From Schistocephalus solidus (taxonomy: Eukaryota; Platyhelminthes; Cestoda; Diphyllobothriidea; Diphyllobothriidae), in the NCBI GenBank assembly GCA_017591395.1, contig WEDG01006564.1, positions 1-64,000 on the forward strand: a stretch of 64,000 nucleotides of DNA, read 5' to 3'. The notes beneath the pieces were generated by a model. It saw nothing but the letters and a program-made list of their open reading frames with translations, had not been told where the DNA came from and searched no databases. A program made the position numbers and the translations under genes. Positions 32,391 to 41,980 of the stretch are shown in pieces. Position 1 is the first letter of the stretch, and each line of letters begins with the position of its first letter.

Positions 32391-34410
32391 TTGATTCACC
32401 AATTGGTAGAGAAATTCTGCCCACTTAAAAGGCGATCATGCGTCTCCCCGACCCGAGTGGGTGACATCGGAAATAAAAAAAGGAATCTCAAAGAAAGAAA
32501 AAGAAGACTGTGGAGAACATATGCCAGATATCAACAACCCGAACATTTTTTTCCGCTTTTTAAGAAACAGCGAAATCGGTGTCGGAATCTTCTGAGAAAA
32601 GAAAGATCAGCCTTTGAGTCAGAAATAGTTAAAGACATACCAAGAAATTCGAAAAGGTTTTATGCTTACGTTAATAAGGCAAAAACGAAATCGCGACTGC
32701 ATTCCTTGTCTTAAAGACAATCAGGGAAACAGGTTAACTGATAACTCTGATAAGACCTGCCTCTTATCCAATTTCTTTATGTCCGTGTATACCGAGGAAC
32801 CATTTTTTTGACGAGGATGAATACTACAGTACTGCCACATCTACAAAACAAAAATAAGCACGGTGTCGTTCCCAATGGACACAGTAAGAAAAAAACTCTG
32901 AAACAGCTACAGCCCACTAAATCACCTGGCCCAGATGGTATATCCGCAAAAGTTCTCAATGAACTCACAGAACAGCTGGCCTCTCCGCTCTCCAAGATAT
33001 TTGAAAGTTCGATGGAGGCGGGGGCTCTGCCTACCGAGTGGAAGATAGCCAACATAACCCCCATCTATAAAGGAGGAGAGAGGACATCACCAAACAGTTT
33101 CCGACCAGTCAGCCCTCACAAGTATCTGTTGCAAAAATGATGGAGAAGATAATCAAAACGGAACTTATGAGGCATCTTGAAGAGAATAACTTGCTTAGTT
33201 CATATCAACATGGATTTCGAAGTGGTCGATCCTGCCTCACAAACTTGCTCACATCCATGGAAAGTTGGACAAAATCATTAGAAATGGGTTTGTCAGTCGA
33301 TGCGGTCTACATTGACTTTAGCAAAGCCTTTGACAGGGTTCCACACAAACGTCTGATCTTTAAGCTCCGTCAAATGGGTGTGACTGGCAACCTACTCAAA
33401 ATGGTTGGCCGACTTTCTCACAGACAGGCGCCAGCGTGTTTGTATCGGAGACGCCAAGTCTCACTGGGAAACCGTTCACAGTGGAGTTCCGCAGGGCAGC
33501 GTTCTGGGTCCCATTTTGTTTCTGATATACGTAAACGACTGCCTGGATTGTCTGACATGCGAGAAGGTAATGTTCGCTGACGATTTGAAGTTATGGAACT
33601 CGATTGAAAAACCGGAGGATGCGCAAAAATTACAACAAAACTTAGATCGCTTGCAAACATGGTGTGATGAGTGGCTGCTGAACCTTAATCTTAACAAATG
33701 CCAAATAATCCGACTGCGGTCTAGTTCCAGAAGGCTGATTAGATTTGAATACCAGTACTCCATCAGTGGTCACCAACTCCAGGAGGTAAACATTCTAAAG
33801 GACTTGGGTATATGGATAACACCAACTCTCAAACCATCGTCGCACTGTGCGAATATCGCAAAGAAAGCTATGTGTATCTTAGGCGCAATCAGGAGGTCCT
33901 TCGTTAATTTTGACGGAGAGCTTTTTGGGCGCGTGTTTGGAACATTTATCCGGCCGGTGTTGGAATATTGCGTTCAGGCGTGGCGCCCTTGGACGAAACA
34001 TGACTACGCTCTGCTGGAGAAAGTTCAACGGAGGGCAACGAAACTAGTCAGCGGATTGGAATGCCTACCCTATGAGGGCCGCCTAGAAAGACTTAAATTT
34101 TTTCCTCTCTTATAGGCAATACAGAGGGGATATGATCTTAGTCTTCAAACTGGTCAGAGGAGTTGATTGTGCTCTTCAGATGGCCAACTTTTTTTGAATT
34201 GGCAAACATGACAAGTCTCCGAGGTCACCAATACAAACTGAAAAAGAAATCACGCCAAACTTGAAGTGCGGGCCAACTTCTTTTTCCCAGCGGGTGATTG
34301 ACGAATGGAACAAACTGGCAGCTTCGGTTGTTCAGGCTGAAAGCGTTGAAATGTTTCAAAGAAGACTTGATGCATTTTTACTTGATGAACATATAATTAG
34401 TCGACAGCAA
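32391..34410 (+). pseudogene. LINE family 1 reverse transcriptase (copy D)
   Basis: Several frames: KRKRRLWRTYARYQQ, KSPGPDGISAKVLNEL (about 32920), MEKIIKTELMRHLEENNLLS, HGFRSGRSCLTNLL, motif A VYIDFSKAFDRVPHKRL (33306-33356), motif B SGVPQGSVLGPILFLIYV (33480-33535), motif C MFADDLKLW, then GIWITPTLKPSSHCANIAKK and VLEYCVQAWRPW. Shifts lie near 33120, 33400 and 34115. Catalytic residues are kept. Confidence 0.85.
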
Positions 34411-34535
34411 TGATTGATATACTAAAACGACTATCGCCATGTAACATTTGCTTGTTTTGCTACTGTCTATCTGTAAATAGGGGTTTCAAAGGCTCTGCCT
34501 ATCTCCCTTATATATACTGAATTATACTGAATTAT

Positions 34536-35392
34536 TAAGTTCCGAAATTCAATCTCCCAAGTTAAGAAATGCATTATGGTTAGGAAAACTGTAAATACAG
34601 CAGAGATTAATTCGCATGCAAACAAGATGCTTTATTATTTTCCCAATCCGAGAGTTTGCCCAAATCCCAAATAATTAAAGCTACGAATTCTATAAACAGC
34701 TTTTTGAAACCATTCAAAACCACTTTCTTATTTAAGCTAACACTCGTATTTGGCTAGGACATTTACTTCTTTGCCAAACTTCAATTTTCCAACATCAACT
34801 CTTACTTTTTATGAATAATGATGCGGGCGAACTGTATTTCAGGAATACGCTCACTGTAATTTCCACCCACGATAGATCGGATGAGCAAAACATGAACCAG
34901 GTAAGAACTGCGTTCCTAAACAACATTGGAAATTTCCCCAACAATTTTTCAGAATCAAATAACCCAAATAAGTAATTTGCATTAATTTGGAACTGAAAAC
35001 AGCGTGAATCTTGTGTTTATACAGCTAAGGTATTTTTACTTTTGCTGAGCATATCCTTATCATTATCTCTTCAGCATGGCTTATTTATTTATTTTTATTC
35101 CTCTTTTCTGTTTGGCGATTGTTTTGATCTTCGAATTTATCAGAGTGCTCATAGGATAAAATCTTTTACAAAACTGTTTGAAAAAATAATTACACAGCAA
35201 TTACTGGTAATTGCAAACCTAATCGAGTTCTTTCTAACATGCCCTTTGCTGAACATATTATTTTTCTAAATCTAATCACTTCTCTTCAAGAAGTTCATCG
35301 TTAATTGCTCGGTATCCGTTTCGCTCCTATTTAAAACTTGGCTACATTGGCACATAGACGAATTTTAGTCAAACTGAAAGCTCTAAGAGTTA
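34536..35392. other. AT-rich spacer, no gene seen
   Basis: Between LINE D and the 3' end of the split LINE F. A short frame around 35150-35270 reads FTKLFEKIITQQLL, faintly like the start of a reverse transcriptase, but not enough to call. Confidence 0.5.
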
Positions 35393-35808
35393 TAATTCAG
35401 TATAAATCAGTTTATATAACGGAGATAGGCAGAGCCTTTGAAAAACATATTAACAGATAGACGTTAGCAAAACAAACAAATGTTACATTGCGATATTCGT
35501 TTTAGCATATCGATCATTGCTGTAGACTCAATATATGTCCATCAAGTAAAAATGCATCAAGTCTTCTGTTAAACATTTCAACGCTTTCAGCCTGAACAAC
35601 CGAAGCTGGCAGTTTTTTCCATTCTTCAATCACCCATTGGGAAAAGAAGTTGGCCCGCACTTCAAGTTTGGCATGTGTTCTTTTCAGTTTGTATGGGTGT
35701 CCTCGGAGACTAGTCATGTTTGCCAATTCTAAAAAGGTGGCCATCTGAAGAGCACAATCAACTCCTCTGACCAGTTTAAAGACTTAGATCATATCCCCTC
35801 TGTATTTT
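35393..35808 (-). mobile_element. CR1-like LINE family 1, 3' half of split copy F
   Basis: Minus strand 3' end with GCCTATCTCCGTTATATAAACTG tail region, AGGC/GCCT hairpin and the C-terminal codons LELANMTSLRGHPYKLKR and WVIEEWKKLPASV. It breaks at CCCTCTGTATT (35808) where the tail of LINE family 2 begins; the sequence resumes at 40564 with AAGAGAGGAAAC. Confidence 0.85.
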
Positions 35809-36249
35809 ATTTTATTTTATTTATTTATTGCCAGTTTTCAGGCAAAGTCAAAAAATATACAGAAGAGGGTCAAGCTGACAGTGAAAAAAACTCCTGATCG
35901 TTGTTTCAGGTGTTTTCAGGAGAAAAAACTGCAGCTTATTGAGTAATTAAAGTTCTGGACAGGGACGCGTTAACACAGGTGCCCGGTGAAGAACCTCTCC
36001 ATTCAGTGTTACGGATCCGGTATTCTGCACCAGCAGGTATGTCGGCGAGCGGCTGTTCGCTGTCGACTGAGAAATAAGCCGATTGAGGTCTGCAGAGCCA
36101 GTAATATTGCCCTCAGCATGAAGACCGGCACAGGATTCAGAGTCCGTGAACGCCATCAGAACCGAAGAGAGCTTCAACAGAGTCAGCACCCAAAAGTTTT
36201 GGAAGGTGTCCTGAATGTAGAAAAACTAGTGACAGTTCGCGTAAACAAG

Positions 36250-37909
36250 GGATAGCTTTGCTGAATTTTGATACTTCTAGGTAGCTTATTCCAGATTGCT
36301 ATAGCGTTTACCGAAAAAACTGTCGTTATCTAACTGTGCGTGCCAAAGGAAGAAATAAAAATACATCCCGATGACTGGTGCGCCGAGAGTGGTTGAGGTG
36401 CCTCAGAGATGTAAAGGGGTTAAATGTACGACTGTTTAGTAGTTTTAACAGTAAAAATAGTCCCTTCTGTAATCTCCGAAGCCATAGCGGGTCAAGGCTT
36501 GTAAGCTCACAGCGTTGTTGGTAGGACAGGTTTCGGTGATCTGAATAGAAAACTCTTTTTGTAAAGAAGTGCTGGACTGATTCTATCTTCTTTCGTTCAC
36601 TAGCGTGCAGAAGACTAAATAGAAACGAGCAGTATTCCAGACTAGGCCTGACATACATTTTATAGAGGCTGATTCTAATTTTGACGGTTTTAAAATTTCT
36701 GAGAATAAACCCAGTAGTTTGGCGTGCTTTCGAGACAATCAGGGCGCAGTGCTCTGACAGATTAAGACTACTAGAGTATGATATGCCCAGATCCTTTATA
36801 ACTCCGGGCACGTTTAGATCGTGACCGTCTATGCTTAGTTGGGGCTGATGGTTGTCGCCAATAACCGTAACGGAGCACTTTTGCCAAGAAAGTGAGAGGC
36901 ACCATGTGCAACACCACTGAGCGAAGACCTGAAGATTCGTTTTAAAGAGCTAAAGCACGATGTTGCGATCAATCGGTTTATATTGATAGGCAACTTTTAA
37001 CTCGTCAGCATGCATTCAGGGCCTACCATTCTGAAAACAATCAGGAATATCGTTGACAAAGAGGCAAAATAGAAGCGGGCCGAGCACGCTGCCCTGAATA
37101 ACTCCGCTCCTCACATGCGTAGGGTTGGAGATAACATCAGACATTTTAACCCGTTGTGCGCGAGCATTCAAATAGGAAAATATTAAGTTCAGAAGCTTGT
37201 TACCTATGCCGAAGGAGGCAAGTTTTAGCAGTAGGAGATCATGGTCAACACGATCAAAAGCCTTAGTGAAATCGAAGTAAACTGTGTAAATTGCAAAACC
37301 GCTGACTCTAGATTTTAGCACATGATCGAAGAAAGAGGGCTGGCAAGTGTCACAAGACTTTTTTTTGAGAAAACCATGCTGAGCCGCATTGAGTAGGTTA
37401 TTCTCTGTTAGGTGACACATCATCTTGTCTTTGATCAAGTTCTCGAAGATCTTCGAGACTGCTGGTAGTGTATTTATTGGCCTAAAGTCGTCAAATGACG
37501 TAGGTCGGCCGTGTTTCGGAATAGGCAGTATGTGCGATTCCTTCCATAAAATAGGGAAAGTTTCACTTTCAAGAGCAAGATTAAATATCTTATACAGAAA
37601 GGACGAAAATATATCGTTTGCATCCGCCTTTCGAACGCTGACCGGGACGCCATCTGGTCCTGGACTGTATGATTGACGAAAACGCCGAATGGCTACGGTC
37701 ACGTCCCAGAGGGTAAACGTTATGGTTTCGAGGACGTTACCAGTCCAAACCCGGATGTTAGGTAAGGGGGCGACAGTATATTCACTAAACGTTCTGTACA
37801 AGAAAGCATTGAAGCTATCAGCAGTCAACTTAGCGTCAGCTATTGGGTTTCCTAAGACATCTCGAAGTACGGGATGCTGCGTTTTTTTCTCTGCCCTTTT
37901 ACTGTGCAC
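36250..37909 (-). pseudogene. LINE family 2 ORF2, reverse transcriptase with lost motif C
   Basis: The 297-codon frame holds SYSPGPDGVPVSV, FRPINTLPAVSKIFENL, QHGFLKKKSCDT, motif A VYFDFTKAFDRVDHDLL and motif B SGVIQGSVLGPLLFCLFV. At the expected motif C it has a TGA (37018-37016) followed by MHADELK: the Tyr of YADD is His and the second Asp is Glu. Another stop lies about 20 codons on. The C-terminal domain (SEHCALIVSKARQTTGFILR; VRPSLEYCSFLFSLLH) is open at 36811-36326, with IAIWNKLPRSIKI beyond in another frame. Inactive. Confidence 0.85.
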
Positions 37910-39036
37910 GAAAAAAGCTTCGCAACATTTAACGAAGGGTTTTCGGCAAAAGTAACCTCATCGGCTGGTCGTTTTTCGTCAGACAGCTTCTTAGCCTCTT
38001 CAAATATTTGCTGGATCAAAGGCAGGACGGAGGTGTCGTTTTGTAGATGAAAACGACGGGAGAGTCTACGCAGTGTACGGCGGAATGATAAAGGGAGGTA
38101 GACTTCATGCTTGACATTAATTATTTTCTTACGGGGAACAAAACGAGAAATGAATGGACCTAGAACTTTGTTACAAGTATCAGTACAAACATTCACATCT
38201 AAAAATACAAAGAAGTTAGTCCAGTAGTGGGAATTTAGGTGTGTTAGCAATTCCCTCATATTTGCTGATCTGAAATCACGAAAAAAGCTATATTTTTGGG
38301 AAAACCTTTCAGCAGTCTCTAGTTCTAGTGTTGAAAGAACTATAGTATGATCAGAATTCCCAAGCGGATCTAAAGGTGACACTGACGATGGCTGACAACC
38401 TCTACAAAAAATAAGATCAAGTATGTTTGATCCTCGGGTGGGAATACCAACTACCTGGTCCCACATGCCTATATATATGGCCTCAAGTAGGTCTTCGAAC
38501 TTTTCAGGACCGAAAATTGGAAACCAGTGAACTTCAGGAAGATTGAAGTCACCTGCAATCAAGAAGTACTTCAGATTTAAGTCAGCTGCAGCGTGAAATG
38601 CCAGCGAGAGACAAAGATCGTAATCCTCGCTGGCATTGGGTAGGCGATAGACACTACCAACGAGTAAAGAGTAGTTATCATTTAGGACAACTCGGAGCCA
38701 ACAGCTCTCCTCTACCGCGGTAAATTGGCGATAGTCCAATGGAAAAAATGTAAGTTGTTGCCTAACATAGATACATCTTCCTCCACCAAGGCCCTCGTGT
38801 TGATCATTCCGAATGTAAGCGTAGCCTAGAAGAGAGAGTTCGCAGTCGGATGCACAGGGTGTTGCCCATGTCTCTGTAACTATTAAAATGTCGGGTCGGT
38901 GGTTGAAAACCAGAGTCTGGAGCAAAGGCATCTTATTAAGCAGAGATATGGCGTTGAGGACGATTAGTTTAAGCGGACACGTTTTTGGTTTCTGAAACGG
39001 GACAGTTAGGCTGTCAGGGTGACTGCCTTCGGCCAT
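37852..39036 (-). pseudogene. LINE family 2 ORF2, endonuclease part
   Basis: A 394-codon open frame from ATG 39036: LIVLNAISLLNKMPLLQTLV, ILIVTETWATP (catalytic Glu), GLGGGRCIYVRQQL, FLIAGDFNLPEVHWFP (Asp and Asn), NILDLIFCRG and LGNSDHTIVLSTLE (Asp and His). All APE-type catalytic motifs are present and the frame is open, so this is the best preserved nuclease in the window. It ends at 37852 where the reverse transcriptase continues in another frame from about 37909, so one frameshift separates the domains. Confidence 0.85.
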
Positions 39037-40251
39037 AGAAATGCTCTTTTCACTTGAACTATCTGTCCATCCCTTATTTTGAGATTCGCCTCGCCATTGG
39101 TCTTTCGTGTTTTCAGTTCTATTATTAGCTGTCGCATTTTCATTCGCTCTTTCAACCCATATTCCGGTTGAAAAAACACTTCAGAATGCGGACCCCGCAG
39201 GGTTGATTTTCTCTGTAGCAGGAGTTGTGCCTGTGTTTCGTTTTCCAAGATGATTTTAAGGGGTCTTGGTCGAGGATTTAAATCGGGTGTAGACAGAGCC
39301 TTCCCTATTCTATATGCCTTGAGAATATGAATGGACTCGCCGTCCTTCAGCAGCGTTTTTGCATACAATTGAAGGAGTTCCAAGTCATGTTTAACTCGCT
39401 CCTTTGGAATAATTGAAGCTGACTCCGGGACACCTTTTAATGACTACATTCTGTTTTCGACTCAATCTAGGGCCCGTTTGTAACTCAGATCTTTCAGCTG
39501 AGTGAGTACTGGTAACCAGCTCACTTTGCCTGATCGGTCCAGATGAGCCGGGTGTTGGGCAGGCTGGAGCCAAATCTCTGCACGACTTGTTCCTCTTAGA
39601 CCTTTTCTTCTTTGGCTTTACAAACTCGCCCACCTCTTCAACATCGCATGTTGGTGCAACATCTACCAGTGATGAAGCGATGGGCGGTAAAGCCAGATTA
39701 GTGCTGATGCTACCCGTACTAAGTACCGGTGGAGTGGCGCAAGGACTGGATGGGGCTCCTTCGGATGTAGCGAAAATTCCTCTGGTTTACCTGGTCCAGC
39801 AATCGCGATATGTTTAATTTGACTTTTATGTAAGCTCGAAGAAGCTATAAATGAATACGAATTTTGCTTTGTAGTAGGTTTATTACGAACAGGAGCTTTT
39901 TAACAGTTATGCCAGATACAGATTTTTTAAGTTATCTTTTTCTTGTCTTATATTGCTTATTTCCTGCTCCATCCCTGAGAATTTCTGCTGGAGGCTGAAA
40001 CATTCCATACATGTTTCGTCTTCGTAAGCTACATTAGTTAAGCTTACTGAACTTTTACCCCGTTTAGCGGGAGGTGAACAATTAGCAGAATAACGATAGT
40101 TACAATTGTTTTCTGCTTGTCCATTAAATTGCTTAACAAGATCCCCTGCCAATATGGCCGAGTGGGTAGAGGCGCCGATAGACGGTCCCAAGCAACTAGG
40201 TCGTAGACCAATTTTTTGTGACAATAAACTTATGGAACTTGAGTTTTGCAT
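39006..40251 (-). pseudogene. LINE family 2 ORF1
   Basis: N-terminal frame from ATG 40251: MQNSSSISLLSQ, then ETCMECFSLQQKFSGMEQEI (C-x2-C and probable coiled coil, 40010-39930), stop at 39907. A middle piece at 39633-39391 is K/R/S-rich. The C-terminal frame 39383-39006 has LYAKTLLKDGESIHILKAYR, RPRPLKIILENETQAQLLLQ and FFQPEYGLKERMKMRQLI, the RRM-like and C-terminal domains of L1-type ORF1p. It would bind element RNA. At least a stop and a gap or shift break it. Its end overlaps the ORF2 start by 31 bases. Confidence 0.6.
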
Positions 40252-40563
40252 GTTAGAATTGCCACAAAATTAACAAAGAGTCAGTTAGGATATTCAACAA
40301 TAAGAATATGAAAATATAAGGACTCAGCCTTTGGTTTGAGTCCCTTCCGCGATTGAGAGCAGATGCAGCAGCACACAGCCGGCGTGAGTTTCAAAAAGCA
40401 GCAAAGATCGAGGGTCCAAGTCGCAATTTACAAACTCAGAGGAATATAAAGACAATTCTTTAATATTTTTCCAGCACCGTGTCTTCTACACTGAGGTAGA
40501 GACTTAAAACTCGTAGGCTTGAGGGACTTGAAATTCGAAAACAATTTCACACGACGCGCCAAC

Positions 40564-41980
40564 AAGAGAGGAAACATTTTAAGTCTTTCTAGGCGGCCCT
40601 CATAGGGTAGGCATTCCAATCCGCTGACTAGTTTCATTGCCTTCCGTTGAAATTTCTCCAGCAGAGCGTAGTCATGTTTCTTCCAGGGGTGCCACGCCTG
40701 AACGCAATATTCCAACACCGGCCGGATAAATGTTCCAAACACGCGCCCAAAAAGCTCTCCGTCAAAATTAACGAAGGACCTCCTGATTGCGCCTAATATA
40801 CAAATAGCTTTTTTTGCGATATTCGCACAGTGCGACGATGGTTTGAGGGTTGGTGTTATCCATATACCCAAGTCCTTTAGAATATTAACCTCCTGGAGTT
40901 GGTGACCACTGATGAAGTACTGGTATTCAAACCACATCATCCTTCTAGAACTTGACCGCAGTCAGATTATTTGGCATTTGTTAAGAGCAAGGTTCAGCAG
41001 CCACTCATCACACCATGTTTGCAAGTGATATAAGTTTTGTTGTAATTTCTGCGCATCCTCCGGTGTTTCAATTGAGTTCCATAACTTCAGATCGTCAGCA
41101 AACATTACCTTCTCGCATGTCAGACAATCCAAGCAGTCGTTCACGTATATCAGAAACAAAAATGGGACCCAGAACGCTGCCCTGTGGAACTCCACTGTGA
41201 ACGGTTTCCAGGTGAGAATTGGAATCTCCAATACAAACACGCTGGTGCCTGTCTGTGAGAAAGTCGGCCAACCATTTGAGTAGGTTGCCAGACACACCCA
41301 TTTGACGGAGCTTAAATATCAGACGTTTGTGTGGAACCCTGTCAAAGGCTTTCCTGAAGTCAATGTAGACCGCATCGACTGACAAACCAATTTCTAATGA
41401 TTTTGTCCAACTTTCCATGGATGTGAGCAGGTTTGTAAGGCAGGATTGACCACTTCGAAATCCATGTTGATATGAACTTAGCAAGTTATTCTCTTCAAGA
41501 TGCCTCATCAGTTCCGTTTTGATTATCTTCTCCATCATTTTGCAACAGATATTTGTGAGGCTGACTGGACGGAAACTGTTTTTTGATGTCCTCTCTCCTC
41601 CTTTATAGATGGGGGTTATATTGGCTATCTTCCACTCGGTAGGCAGAGCCCCCACCTCCATCGAACTTTCAAATATCTTGGAGAGCAGAGAGGCCAGCTT
41701 ATCTGTGAGTTCATTGAGAACTTTTGCGGAAATACCATCTGGGCCAGGTGATTTCGTGGGCTGTAGCTGTTTCAGAGTTTTTCTTACTGTGTCCATTGGG
41801 AACGACACCGTGCTTATTTTGTTTGTAGATGTGGCAGTACTGTTGTATTGATCCTCGTCAAAAGGTGGTTCGAGGACCAATACTACATCTGCCACATCTA
41901 CAAACAAAATAAGCACGGTGTCGTTGCCAATGGACACAGTAAGAAAAACTCTGAAACAGCTACAGCCCACTAAATCACCT
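40564..41980 (-). mobile_element. CR1-like LINE family 1, 5' half of split copy F, with foldback end
   Basis: Resumes LINE F at AAGAGAGGAAACATTTTAAG. Carries the reverse transcriptase up to the KSPGPDGIS region. The outer end is inverted: 41890-41980 repeats 41746-41836 as reverse complement (about 91 bases, 53-base spacer). Such inverted 5' ends are known from twin priming during LINE insertion. Confidence 0.85.
40590..41836 (-). pseudogene. LINE family 1 reverse transcriptase (copy F)
   Basis: Minus-strand frames: TVRKTLKQLQPTKSPGPDGI, NSFRPVSLTNICCKMMEKII, HGFRSGQSCLTNLLTS, motif A VYIDFRKAFDRVPHKRL, motif B SGVPQGSVLGPI with a shift just after it near 41160, motif C VMFADDLKLWNSIE (about 41100), then GIWITPTLKPSSHCANIAKK and FGRVFGTFIRPVLEYCVQAW. 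Codons beyond 41836 read through the inverted duplicate and are not element protein. Catalytic residues are kept; the frame is broken. Confidence 0.85.

Larger units (their letters stand above)
29990..34535 (+). mobile_element. CR1-like LINE family 1, longest copy (copy D)
   Basis: About 4.5 kb with ORF1, endonuclease, reverse transcriptase and a 3' block: AAATAGGG, hairpin AGGC-TCT-GCCT (34490-34500), then a TGAATTATAC tail at 34518-34535. Its 3' end and reverse transcriptase are the same subfamily as the inverted fragments at 6176-7010 and 35393-41980. The left end is uncertain by some hundred bases. Confidence 0.82.
35809..40563 (-). mobile_element. CR1-like LINE family 2, full length, nested in LINE F
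   Basis: 4755 bases on the minus strand with a 5' leader (40563-40252), ORF1, overlapping ORF2 with endonuclease and reverse transcriptase, and a 3' end TTTGCCTGAAAACTGGCAATAAATAAA plus an ATAAA repeat tail (35809-35840). Both ends abut the two halves of LINE F, which together read as one element lacking about 6 bases at the join. The reverse transcriptase differs clearly from family 1, so this is a separate family. Confidence 0.85.

Noticed and set aside
35150..35270. FTKLFEKIITQQLL as the start of another reverse transcriptase
   Set aside because: Too short, with no second motif in any frame nearby.
40145..40200. ATGGCCGAGTGGGTAGAGGCG as a tRNA-like A box
   Set aside because: No B box follows at a suitable distance and it lies in the ORF1 of LINE family 2.
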